Below are positions 9,729 through 17,319 of a DNA stretch of 64,000 nt, one piece after another (position 1 is the stretch's first letter; every line of letters starts with the position of its first letter). A program made the position numbers and the translations under genes. Under the pieces are notes generated by a model that was given only the letters and a program-made list of their open reading frames with translations, ran no database searches and had not been told where the DNA came from. Origin of the DNA: Hoylesella marshii DSM 16973 = JCM 13450 (GTDB lineage Bacteria; Bacteroidota; Bacteroidia; Bacteroidales; Bacteroidaceae); NCBI RefSeq assembly GCF_000146675.1, contig NZ_GL397214.1, positions 2,003,604 to 2,067,603 of the forward strand. Direction: 5' to 3'.

Positions 9729-10706
9729 ATGGATAATCAACCCGAAATGAAACCCTACGTGATAGGCCTCGATCTTGGCGGTACGAACTCTGTGTTCGGC
9801 ATCGTGGACAGTCGTGGCGAAATCAAAGCCACTACTGCTATTAAAACGCAGGGCTATGCCAGCGTGGCCGACTATGTGAAGGCTTCCTGCACCGCCCTTG
9901 AGGTCATCATCGACCAAGTGGGAGGAATCGACAACATCAAAGCCATGGGCATCGGTGCGCCCAATGCCAATTATTACAAAGGAACGATAGAGCATGCCCC
10001 CAATCTTACATGGGCACACGACACGGAAGTTCCGTTGGCGCAGATGTTTTCAGACAGAATAGGCATTCCTGTGGCAATTACGAACGATGCCAATGCCGCC
10101 GCTATCGGCGAGATGACTTACGGTGTTGCCCGCGGTATGAAAAATTTCATCATGCTGACGCTCGGCACCGGTGTCGGTTCGGGTATCGTGCTAAACGGTC
10201 AGGTGGTCTATGGCAGCGACGGATTTGCCGGCGAGCTCGGCCATGTCATTATGTGTCGGGAACACGGACGCACGTGTGGCTGCGGCCGCAAAGGCTGCCT
10301 TGAAACCTATTGCTCTGCCACCGGTGTGGCACGAACGGCACGCGAGATGCTGCAAACCACCGAAGAACCTTCGCTCCTGCGCGAGCTGAAACCCGAAGAA
10401 ATCACGAGTCTTGATGTGTCCATAGCCGCCGGTCGGGGCGATATACTTGCCAAACGCGTCTACGAATTCACGGGTAAGATGTTAGGAGAGGCCTGCGCCG
10501 ACTTCGCTGCCTTTGCCTCTCCCGAAGCCTTTATCTTCTTCGGCGGCCTCACGAAGGCGGGCAGTCTGCTGATGGACCCTATCCGCAGAGGCTACGAAGA
10601 GTCTGTTATGCCCGTCTTCAAGGGCAAAGCCATGTTCCTCATCTCTTCTCTCGAAGGTGCCTCGGCAGCCGTCTTGGGTGCTTCGGGCATAGGTTGGGAA
10701 CTCTGA
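9729..10706 (+). CDS. ROK family sugar kinase (glucokinase)
   Basis: A 325-residue kinase of the ROK family, probably phosphorylating glucose or another hexose at C6 in the cytoplasm. The N terminus has the phosphate-binding LDLGGTNSVFGIVD (about 11-24). The middle has the ATP site LTLGTGVGSGIVLNG and the sugar-site GELGHVI, followed by the zinc-binding cysteine cluster CGCGRKGCLETY. Catalytic aspartate is likely in ITNDANAAAIGE. No N-terminal helix-turn-helix is present, so this is the kinase type rather than a ROK repressor. It stands alone with its own promoter and a good terminator. Glucose specificity is inferred from family similarity. Confidence 0.85.
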   Translation: MDNQPEMKPYVIGLDLGGTNSVFGIVDSRGEIKATTAIKTQGYASVADYVKASCTALEVIIDQVGGIDNIKAMGIGAPNANYYKGTIEHAPNLTWAHDTEVPLAQMFSDRIGIPVAITNDANAAAIGEMTYGVARGMKNFIMLTLGTGVGSGIVLNGQVVYGSDGFAGELGHVIMCREHGRTCGCGRKGCLETYCSATGVARTAREMLQTTEEPSLLRELKPEEITSLDVSIAAGRGDILAKRVYEFTGKMLGEACADFAAFASPEAFIFFGGLTKAGSLLMDPIRRGYEESVMPVFKGKAMFLISSLEGASAAVLGASGIGWEL

Positions 10707-10738
10707 AAAAGATTTGATTATATGTAAAATAATGGTGT

Positions 10739-10775
10739 GAGAGGTGGCTCGTGATGAGTCGCCTCTCTTCTTTTT
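10739..10775 (+). terminator. Terminator after the ROK kinase gene
   Basis: Arms 10739-10750 and 10756-10767 pair over 12 positions (two imperfect) around the loop GTGAT, followed by TTCTTTTT. Confidence 0.75.
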
Positions 10776-10858
10776 GGTGCAGACCACAAGCATGGAGCTA
10801 TACCCTGAAAAACACGATGCTAAGTTACTGAAAAACAGAACAATAGCATTCCACCCGA

Positions 10859-10944
10859 GAAAGCATAGCTTTAAGGCCGTAGGAAGATAGCTTTTACGCG
10901 CTCAAAGCATAGCTCTCACGCTCTTAAAGCTATGCTTTGTCGAA
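10859..10944. repeat. R2 box array, locus 1
   Basis: Four boxes related to AAAGCATAGCTTT or its reverse complement start at about 10861, 10883, 10904 and 10926, a 21-22-base period with 9 variable bases between boxes. The second box is the most degraded. Like the arrays at 31036 and 38444 it is intergenic. Confidence 0.75.
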
Positions 10945-11064
10945 CAGATGTTTAAGTAACGTTGTACAGCGAACTTCGTTTCAGCGCTTATTCCTGCTTT
11001 ATGAGTGGGTAAAATATACATTAGTGCGAATTGCAACTACGCGTCATTAATAATTAAGAGGCAA

Positions 11065-11480
11065 GTGCTGGAGACGCGAAAGGTAATAGCTGATGATAAC
11101 GCCTTTGGTAAAGCAATGTTACAAAATAAAGCGCTGAAGGCGCGTAAGATGTCAGCCCAAGGCAACGCCTTGGGTAAACGACCGGCAGAGAAAAGAGCGC
11201 TGTAGGTGCGAAAGACCCTTTTATTTTATTTTCAAATAGATGTTTGATAAGGATGTGTCGCACTTACAGCGCTCTTTTTAGGGGAATGCTCTATACCCAG
11301 CGCTATGCGCTGGGCTGATATCTTACGCGCTTACAGCGCTTACTTGGGGAAATGTCATCTACTCGGTGCTGCGTGCTGGGCTAATATCTTACGTGTTTGC
11401 AGCGCTTACTTGGGGAAATGTCATCTACTCGGTGCTGCGTGCTGGGCTAATATCTTACGCGTTTGCAGCGCTTACCCTGC
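11065..11480. repeat. R3: 66-bp units in two head-to-head arrays
   Basis: Left arm: units at 11065-11130 and 11131-11196 and a partial unit from 11197, each starting near GCGCTG.AGGCGCG. Right arm: units 11274-11339, 11340-11405 and 11406-11471 plus a partial one, in the opposite orientation; the second and third are almost identical. The arms meet around 11212-11257, where 11191-11211 and 11258-11279 pair over about 20 bases, giving a hairpin that ends in CTCTTTTT and could terminate transcription. The whole is a large imperfect palindrome. Confidence 0.75.
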
Positions 11481-11498
11481 GCCTCATAGCATTATGAT

Positions 11499-11848
11499 AT
11501 ACGCGAGTTTGGGATAAGGCTATCGAACTGTAAGCCCCGAGGGGGCGAAAGAGCTTAGGCAGGGTGTGAAGCTCGTAAGAGCGTAATTGAAAATCGCCGT
11601 CGCAAAACGGGACGTGAAGCGGAAAGGCAACCCCTGATAAGCATGTGTGGAAAGATAAACCCCGTAGGGGTGACGGAGGATTAGTGTTCTGTCGCCCTTT
11701 GCTTCCTCTCCGTTTCAGCGAACTTCGTTTCAGGGCTTAGATAGCGGGATTCCACGACACAGGGGTTGCGCTACTGCTTACCACTGTCTAAGGTCTGTCG
11801 CCCCTTTGGGCTATTAGATAAGATTCTCTTATCCCGAACTCACGTAAA
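11499..11848 (+). repeat. R1 element, copy A
   Basis: About 350 bp with terminal inverted repeats: ACGCGAGTTTGGGATAAG at the left (from 11501) and CTTATCCCGAACTCACGT at the right (to about 11845). The inside has several short GC hairpins such as CCCCGTAGGGG and CCCCTTTGGG, and no open frame of note. Relative to copies B and C it has about 44 extra bases near 11583-11627. Its right end is 30 bases from the stop codon of the leftward VOC gene. Confidence 0.8.
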
Positions 11849-11878
11849 AGAGGGGTCAACTTGTGCGGACGGAAACAA

Positions 11879-12265
11879 TTATTCAGTAATTTCAATCAGG
11901 TTTTCTTCCACTCCAACGATGCAACTTTCGTAATAGCCATCTCCCGTTGTACGGGGTCTGCTTACAACTTCGTATCCATCCTTTTTCAGGAGAGACGTCA
12001 ACGCATCTACCTTTTCTTTATTACCTACACTGAAAGCAATGTGGATATAGCCTGTAGCTTCTTGCTTCAAACGATTGATAACTACAGAGCGTTTATTCAT
12101 GATTTCCAGCCTTGCCCCACCTTCAAATGAAAGAAAATATGAGCGGAAATGGGTCGTTTGGTTATGATAGCCCTCGTTACTCGTTGCATGAAAATATTTT
12201 ATAAAGAAGTCCCTTGTCTTTTCAAGGTCTTCCACATACATGGCCACATGGTCTATTTTAGTCAT
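11879..12265 (-). CDS. VOC (glyoxalase/bleomycin-resistance fold) protein
   Basis: A 128-residue single-domain protein of the vicinal oxygen chelate superfamily. It has the usual pattern: IDHVAMYVEDLEKTRDFFIKYF at the N terminus with a metal-ligand histidine (IDH), ARLEIM mid-way, GYIHIAFSVG with a second histidine, and a C-terminal LIEITE with the terminal glutamate ligand. This spacing is shared by glyoxalase I, fosfomycin-resistance and dioxygenase relatives, so the reaction is not predicted. The ATG at 12265 is preferred to the frame limit at 12307 because the VOC fold starts immediately after it. Last of three leftward genes; R1 copy A begins 30 bases past its stop. Confidence 0.8.
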   Translation of the reverse strand: MTKIDHVAMYVEDLEKTRDFFIKYFHATSNEGYHNQTTHFRSYFLSFEGGARLEIMNKRSVVINRLKQEATGYIHIAFSVGNKEKVDALTSLLKKDGYEVVSRPRTTGDGYYESCIVGVEENLIEITE

Positions 12266-12308
12266 ATACCCATCATCTGTAAGTACGTCTCCCGATAGGA
12301 GCCTCACG

Positions 12309-12860
12309 TTATTTCAATGTTGTTTTTGGCGTGTTTGGATTGGCTATGGTGGCTGCCAATTCGTCAAACTCCCTCTTCACTGTCATCGAAAATGTGCCGT
12401 CGGCTTGTGCTTTTAGATATGTTTCCAAACGAGGCACAGTGCCAAGGAGCGACTTGTTTCGTTTGTAAAAGTCTAAAGCGCGGCGCATGGCGTACTCATG
12501 TGCCTGCCCGTCCGGCTGTTTTTGGTTGTGGGTTGTTGCGTAAATCACCGATGCACTCATATAGGCGATAAGGGCGGGTATGCACTCGATGAAGCCGGTA
12601 TGTGCAGGCTCGCCAATGTTCAGCATCAGTTTGTCGGTGCTGTTCGTCCACATATAGACGAAATTTCCGGCCTCCTGCACATTGGGTTCATCAAGTGTAT
12701 GAGTGAGGTAGTATTCGGCGCAGGCATTGGCCGTTGAGGTATAACGGTTGCATTCTTCTGTCGTTTTAAACTCCTTCACGTCGGGTACGCGCACCGTCTG
12801 TGCGTTGGCCGCGAATGCTATGGATAGCATTGCCATGAGCAGGGTTTGTATTTTTTTCAT
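12309..12860 (-). CDS. Exported protein of unknown function
   Basis: A 183-residue protein with a clear type I signal peptide (MKKIQTLLMAMLSIAFAANAQ, cleavage likely after ANA). The mature part is soluble and has two cysteines (in EECNRY and IECIPA regions, among others) that may form disulphides, and a helix-rich second half (EYAMRRALDFYKRNKSLLG). I do not recognise the family. It lies 21 bases after a DUF1648-like membrane protein gene and 43 bases before the VOC gene, so the three may form one transcript from the promoter near 13400. Confidence 0.7.
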   Translation of the reverse strand: MKKIQTLLMAMLSIAFAANAQTVRVPDVKEFKTTEECNRYTSTANACAEYYLTHTLDEPNVQEAGNFVYMWTNSTDKLMLNIGEPAHTGFIECIPALIAYMSASVIYATTHNQKQPDGQAHEYAMRRALDFYKRNKSLLGTVPRLETYLKAQADGTFSMTVKREFDELAATIANPNTPKTTLK

Positions 12861-12881
12861 ACGAACGGGCTTTTACGGGTT

Positions 12882-13361
12882 TTAGAAGTTTCTGTTATTG
12901 TTGTGAGAAAGGCTCTTTCTCGTGAGTTTTCTTATCTTTCTGCGGGTATTGAAGACGACCATTATCAGATAGATAAGAAACATTTCCACGATTAATCCGA
13001 AGAAAGAAACGTACTCGGCAGCAGCCAACGTGATATAGCAGAGCAGTGTTTGGCAAATCAAATGAATCAACCGGATGCCGCGAAGCTCTATTTCATAACG
13101 CTGGGCAGTCAGTCGGTCGGTAGTCGCTGCTTGTCGTTCTTGGTAACTCCGGGCTTTTCCGATGAAAAGTTTGAAGAGGAACAAGGCTACTACGGGCAAG
13201 GCTAAGATGCCCCATTTGCTGCCTTCGGCATCGATAGTGCTTGTGAGTGTCCAATGATAAGGTATGGTATCATTGCCGAAAAGTCGGGCAATGGCGGTAA
13301 TCCACGTTATCGCCAATAGGCTGTATAAAAAGTATAATAGGAAAAAAGCTTTTGGTTTCAT
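12882..13361 (-). CDS. DUF1648-like membrane protein
   Basis: A 159-residue inner-membrane protein with four hydrophobic stretches: an N-terminal one (FFLLYFLYSLLAITWITAIA), one near residue 52-66, and two near 103-140. The segment between the first two, IPYHWTLTSTIDAEGSKWG, resembles the DUF1648/SdpI motif in which proline, histidine, aspartate and GSK are conserved. SdpI-type proteins give immunity to a toxin in some Firmicutes, but the similarity here is only local and no toxin gene is nearby. Ends in a basic tail. First of three leftward genes behind a complete promoter. Confidence 0.6.
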   Translation of the reverse strand: MKPKAFFLLYFLYSLLAITWITAIARLFGNDTIPYHWTLTSTIDAEGSKWGILALPVVALFLFKLFIGKARSYQERQAATTDRLTAQRYEIELRGIRLIHLICQTLLCYITLAAAEYVSFFGLIVEMFLIYLIMVVFNTRRKIRKLTRKSLSHNNNRNF

Positions 13362-13389
13362 CGGTTGGGCTTCATGTGTTATTTTATGA

Positions 13390-13421
13390 CAAAGTTACCG
13401 TTTTTCCTGCAATTCTCCAAA
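13390..13421 (-). promoter_or_regulatory. Promoter of the DUF1648-like/secreted/VOC genes
   Basis: Minus strand: TTTG (13418-13421), 20-base spacer, TAACTTTG (13390-13397), about 28 bases before the start codon at 13361. Confidence 0.7.
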
Positions 13422-13504
13422 AGAAACGCCCCGAAAAGAAACGTCCCATGCAAGGAAAGGAAAAATACGCAGTCGTTTTACGGATGTATTCATTAATAAT
13501 TTAT

Positions 13505-13512
13505 TACCTTTG
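13505..13512 (+). promoter_or_regulatory. -7 box upstream of mltG
   Basis: TACCTTTG, an exact TAnnTTTG match 38 bases before the mltG start. A second match, TATATTTG at 13529-13536, is closer to the ATG. No good -33 TTTG is seen for the first box. Confidence 0.45.
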
Positions 13513-13550
13513 CCGGTCGATAAACGTATATATTTGAAAAAAGAAAACTT

Positions 13551-14576
13551 ATGAATAGCGGTTTCAGAAAGGTCTATCTCGTGCCTGTGGGCATTTGTTT
13601 AGCAGTGATAGCAGGCCTCATTTATTACTATTTCTTTTCATCGTTGTCCGCCCGTACCACGACCACCTATATATATATAGACAGCAACGACAATATAGAC
13701 TCTGTGTATGCCAAGCTCGAACCCATTGCTTCCCATCATGGTATGACGGGCTTCCGCACCCTCGTGAGACACAGCCGGTATGCCGACCACATACGCCCCG
13801 GCCGCTACGAAGTGGCTCCGGGCACAGGTGCTTTCATGGTGTTCCGTCATTTGAAGAATGGGGCACAGGCACCCATCAGCCTTACTATACCCTCGGTACG
13901 TACCCTCGACAGGTTAGCCGGTGAGGTAACGCGAAAACTGATGATAGACAGTGTCGCGCTCTACCACGCTTTGACCGACCCCGAAGTATGCCGGCGGTAT
14001 GGATACGACACGCTGACCATCGGTTGCATGTTTATCCCCAACACCTACGACGTTTACTGGAACATCTCTTTGGAGAAGTTTTTGGAGCGTATGAAAGAGG
14101 AAAATAAAAACTTTTGGAACGACGAACGAACGGAAAAAGCACGTGATATGGGGCTGTCTGAGAACGAAGTGATTACCCTTGCAAGCATCGTAGATGAGGA
14201 GACATCCAATGATAAAGAGAAGCCAATGATTGCCGGTATGTATTACAACCGGTTGAAACACGACATGCCTTTGCAAGCTGATCCCACTGTGAAATATGCC
14301 TTGAAACGCTTCGAACTAAAGCGTATCTACAACAACCATCTGCAGGTAAACAGCCCGTTCAATACCTATCGTAACACAGGACTTCCCCCCGGCCCCATTC
14401 GTATTCCTACTGTGGCCGGTATAGATGCCGTGCTCAATTACGTGAAACACGACTACTTCTATATGTGTGCCAAAGAGGATTTCAGCGGGACGCACAACTT
14501 TGCCCATACGTATGAAGAGCATCTGCAGAATGCAGCCAAATACAGCAAGGCCTTAAACGAACGCAACATTCGTTGA
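13551..14576 (+). CDS. mltG: Endolytic peptidoglycan transglycosylase MltG
   Basis: Inner-membrane lytic transglycosylase that cuts nascent glycan strands and helps to end their elongation. The 341-residue product has a single N-terminal membrane anchor (about residues 8-30), then the YceG/MltG domain: a LysM-like portion with TIPSVRTLDRLAGEVTRKL, IPNTYDVYWN, and the catalytic glutamate in LASIVDEETSNDKEKPMIAG, followed by YYNRLKHDMPLQADPTVKYAL and SPFNTYRNTGLPPGPI. These last two strings are diagnostic of MltG. It has its own -7 box and a strong terminator, thus probably monocistronic. Confidence 0.93.
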   Translation: MNSGFRKVYLVPVGICLAVIAGLIYYYFFSSLSARTTTTYIYIDSNDNIDSVYAKLEPIASHHGMTGFRTLVRHSRYADHIRPGRYEVAPGTGAFMVFRHLKNGAQAPISLTIPSVRTLDRLAGEVTRKLMIDSVALYHALTDPEVCRRYGYDTLTIGCMFIPNTYDVYWNISLEKFLERMKEENKNFWNDERTEKARDMGLSENEVITLASIVDEETSNDKEKPMIAGMYYNRLKHDMPLQADPTVKYALKRFELKRIYNNHLQVNSPFNTYRNTGLPPGPIRIPTVAGIDAVLNYVKHDYFYMCAKEDFSGTHNFAHTYEEHLQNAAKYSKALNERNIR

Positions 14577-14600
14577 ACCGCTGAGCTTGGTAATCATCAG

Positions 14601-14636
14601 AAAAAGTATCTTTCCCACAGGAGAGATACTTTTTTG
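14601..14636 (+). terminator. Terminator after mltG
   Basis: AAAAAGTATCT (14601-14611) pairs with AGATACTTTTTT (14624-14635) around a 12-base loop, ending in a T run. Confidence 0.8.
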
Positions 14637-14806
14637 TGTTAGGGAGGATTGCCACCGACCGGAATGGAGTATGTTTCCGCGTCCGGTTTTCTATCTTTTG
14701 CTCACTTAAAAGCCAAGTGCGCAGGTTTTTATGCACATGTAAAAAGGCTTTGTGCAGCAATTTTTATTTTATTTAGAAACGGTGAAATAAATCTGCGAAC
14801 GATTGT

Positions 14807-14835
14807 TTTGTTTCTCGAAAGTTTTCGTATTTTTG
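14807..14835 (+). promoter_or_regulatory. Promoter of the XRE-cupin / acyl-CoA synthetase pair
   Basis: TTTG (14807-14810), 17-base spacer, TATTTTTG (14828-14835). The start codon at 14861 follows after 25 bases. Confidence 0.6.
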
Positions 14836-14860
14836 AGCCCGAAACCAACCCAAAAAGAAT

Positions 14861-15415
14861 ATGGAAGAAGCAATACAACAGATAGGACAACGATTGAAAG
14901 GACTTCGGGAAGTGCTGAATATTCCCGCAGAGGAAGTAGCCGATTTGTGTGGCATCAGTCTCGAACATTACCATAACATAGAGGCCGGCCGGTCAGACCC
15001 CTCTGTTTATCGGCTGGCAAAGATTTCCAAACGTTACGGAATAGACCTGAATGTGCTCTTATTCGGAGAAGAACCCAAGATGAGCGCTTACTATCTTACC
15101 CGAAAAGGCCAAGGCCACAGGGTAGAACGAGGCAACGACTATAAGTATCAGAGTTTGGCTTCGGGATTCAGAGGCAGAAAGGTAGACCCGTTTCTCACGC
15201 AGGTTGATCCGCTTCCGGGTGATGAGAATCATACGAAGAATACGCATGACGGTGAAGAATTCCACCTTGTTCTCGAGGGCATACTCGAAATTACGATAGG
15301 TGAAAAAGTGTTGGTGCTCCACGAGGGCGACAGCCTCTATTTCGATGCAAGGCAGCCCCATTGCATGCGGGCTTTAGGAGGAAAACCTGTGAAGTTCCTT
15401 GCTGTAGTTATATAA
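14861..15415 (+). CDS. XRE-family regulator with cupin domain
   Basis: A 184-residue DNA-binding regulator. Residues about 7-65 form an XRE-type helix-turn-helix (IGQRLKGLREVLNIPAEEVADLCGISLEHYHNIEAGRSDPSVYRLAKISKRY region). The C-terminal half is a small cupin barrel with EEFHLVLEGILEITIGE and LHEGDSLYFDARQPHCMRA, which usually binds a small ligand or metal. The stop is 13 bases before the start of the acyl-CoA synthetase gene. Regulator-synthetase pairs of this kind are common, and the cupin may sense an acid or acyl-CoA related to the enzyme's substrate; the ligand is not known. Confidence 0.85.
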   Translation: MEEAIQQIGQRLKGLREVLNIPAEEVADLCGISLEHYHNIEAGRSDPSVYRLAKISKRYGIDLNVLLFGEEPKMSAYYLTRKGQGHRVERGNDYKYQSLASGFRGRKVDPFLTQVDPLPGDENHTKNTHDGEEFHLVLEGILEITIGEKVLVLHEGDSLYFDARQPHCMRALGGKPVKFLAVVI

Positions 15416-15428
15416 TGAAGGTAAAAAG

Positions 15429-17087
15429 ATGATAGAAAGATTTTTAAAACAAACCCATTTTTCCTCGGTGGAGGATTATAAGAAGAACTTACGGTTTATT
15501 GTTCCCGAGCATTTCAATTTTGCTTACGATGTGGTGGACGCTTGGGCAGAGACCCATCCCGACAAATTAGCGTTGCTCTGGACAAACGACGAGGGAACGG
15601 AAAAGCGTTTTACGTTTTGCGATTTAAAGGAACAGTCTGATCAAGCGGCCGCTTATTTCCAAAGTTTAGGCATCGGACATGGCGACATGGTGATGTTGAT
15701 ATTGAAGCGGCGATACGAGTTTTGGTTATCTATGCTGGCTTTACATAAGATAGGGGCAGTGGCGATACCTGCCACCCACATGCTGACGACGCACGATATT
15801 GTGTATCGCAACACACGTGCGAGTGTGAAAGCCATTATCTGCGTAGGCGAAGAATACGTGCTCAGTCAGGTTGAAGGTGCACTGCCGGAAAGTCCTACGG
15901 TAAAGACGCTCATCAGCATAGGGGAACTCGTGCCCGAAGGTTTCCATGATTGGCACAAGGAATGGAAGGCTGTTGCTCCTTTCAAGCGTCCCAAACACGT
16001 GAATGAGAACAGCGATACCATGCTCATGTATTTCACCAGCGGCACCTCCGGAGAGCCCAAGATGGTGGCTCATGATTTTCTCTACGCCTTGGGACACATC
16101 ACTACCGGCGTTTTCTGGCACAACCTTTCGGAAGACAGCATTCATCTTACCGTGGCCGATACAGGCTGGGGGAAGGCTGTGTGGGGCAAGCTCTACGGTC
16201 AGTGGTTTGCAGGGGCTGTGGTGTTTGTGTTCGACCATGAGCACTTTACAGCAGAGAAGATATTGACTTGCATTTCCAAATATCACATTACTTCTTTCTG
16301 TGCGCCGCCCACAGTCTATCGTTTTATGGTGCGCGAAGACTTCTCCCGCTACGACGTTTCTTCGCTCCGGTACTGCACAACGGCAGGAGAAGCACTCAAT
16401 GCAGCCGTCTATCAGAAGTTTTATGACAAGACAGGTATTCGTCTGATGGAAGGTTTCGGCCAGACAGAGACGACGATGACGCTCGGAACAATGCCTTGGA
16501 TGAAGCCCAAACCCGGCTCCATGGGCATGCCGAATCCGCAGTACGACATCGATTTGGTAAGACCCGACGGTACGTCTTGTGAGGACGGAGAGAAAGGGCA
16601 GATAGTGGTACGCGTGGGAAAGGAGAAACCTCTCGGACTCTTTAAAGAGTATTACCGCGACGAAGAACTGACGCATCAAGCCTGGCACGATGGCATTTAC
16701 TATACAGGCGACGTGGCTTGGCGCGATGAAGACGGGTATTATTGGTTCGTAGGACGTACTGACGACGTCATCAAGAGCAGCGGTTATCGCATCGGCCCCT
16801 TTGAGGTGGAAAGTGCATTGATGACTCATCCTGCCGTTGTGGAATGCGCCATTACAGGTGTTCCCGATGAGATAAGGGGCATGCTGGTGAAAGCCACTGT
16901 CGTGTTGGCCGAGGATTGGAAAGACAGACAAGGCGAGGCGCTCGTGAAAGAATTGCAGGAGCACGTGAAGAAAGAGACGGCACCTTATAAATATCCCCGT
17001 GTTATCAAGTTCGTAGAGGAACTCCCCAAGACCATCAGCGGCAAGATACGCCGCGTGGAGATACGCGAGAGAGACCGCCGGAAGTAA
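15429..17087 (+). CDS. AMP-forming acyl-CoA synthetase
   Basis: A 552-residue adenylate-forming enzyme that activates a carboxylic acid with ATP and joins it to CoA. Motifs in order: the P-loop MYFTSGTSGEPKMVAH (about residue 198), GFGQTET (A5, about 343), YYTGDVAWRDEDGYYWFVGRTDD (A7/A8), IKSSGYRIGPFEVES (hinge), and the C-terminal acylation-target lysine KTISGKIRR. The overall length and the 'VGRTDDVIKSSGYRIGPFEVE' layout point to the acetyl/medium-chain group rather than the long-chain one; the exact acid is not predicted. Translationally close to the preceding XRE-cupin regulator gene. Confidence 0.9.
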   Translation: MIERFLKQTHFSSVEDYKKNLRFIVPEHFNFAYDVVDAWAETHPDKLALLWTNDEGTEKRFTFCDLKEQSDQAAAYFQSLGIGHGDMVMLILKRRYEFWLSMLALHKIGAVAIPATHMLTTHDIVYRNTRASVKAIICVGEEYVLSQVEGALPESPTVKTLISIGELVPEGFHDWHKEWKAVAPFKRPKHVNENSDTMLMYFTSGTSGEPKMVAHDFLYALGHITTGVFWHNLSEDSIHLTVADTGWGKAVWGKLYGQWFAGAVVFVFDHEHFTAEKILTCISKYHITSFCAPPTVYRFMVREDFSRYDVSSLRYCTTAGEALNAAVYQKFYDKTGIRLMEGFGQTETTMTLGTMPWMKPKPGSMGMPNPQYDIDLVRPDGTSCEDGEKGQIVVRVGKEKPLGLFKEYYRDEELTHQAWHDGIYYTGDVAWRDEDGYYWFVGRTDDVIKSSGYRIGPFEVESALMTHPAVVECAITGVPDEIRGMLVKATVVLAEDWKDRQGEALVKELQEHVKKETAPYKYPRVIKFVEELPKTISGKIRRVEIRERDRRK

Positions 17088-17106
17088 CGGTAGAGGGAAC
17101 AAGATG

Positions 17107-17142
17107 CAACGGGATGAGATACGAAAAGTGCTCATCCCGTTG
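17107..17142 (+). terminator. Hairpin after the acyl-CoA synthetase gene
   Basis: Perfect 12-bp arms CAACGGGATGAG (17107-17118) and CTCATCCCGTTG (17131-17142), with TTCGTTCTTG after them. It starts 19 bases past the stop codon. Confidence 0.65.
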
Positions 17143-17283
17143 TTCGTTCTTGTAGCACGCTTCGTATGGTTAATTGTAGTCCGTGGTACCGAAGGTGTCG
17201 GAAAGCGCGGCGAACGATGTGTCAGCCTCCGGAGCGAAAGGTTATTTTGCATTTCCTCTGTCTGCTCTTTCAAAAATAATATG

Positions 17284-17291
17284 TATCTTTG
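17284..17291 (+). promoter_or_regulatory. -7 box upstream of glyS
   Basis: TATCTTTG, 28 bases before the chosen start at 17320. No clear -33 partner. Because the open frame runs through this box from 17104, it helps to reject the longer start. Confidence 0.5.
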
Positions 17292-17319
17292 CGCAGTTAA
17301 AACGAAACAAAGACAAAGG

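Larger units (their letters stand above)
10707..11878. other. 1.17-kb gene-free stretch packed with repeats
   Basis: Contains the ROK-gene terminator, one R2 box array (10859-10944), the R3 66-bp head-to-head arrays (11065-11480) and R1 copy A (11499-11848). Open frames in it (for example about 70 codons at 11305-11517) just follow the 66-bp periodicity, which is a multiple of three, and have no supporting features. I see no credible gene. Confidence 0.75.

Noticed and set aside
11305..11517. 70-codon frame with 22-residue repeats in the R3 array
   Set aside because: The periodicity comes from the 66-bp DNA repeat. There is no promoter, and the reverse-oriented units give no matching product.
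11499..11848. R1 as an insertion sequence
   Set aside because: No transposase frame fits in ~320 bp, and I find no clear target-site duplication at the three copies; it is at most a non-autonomous element.
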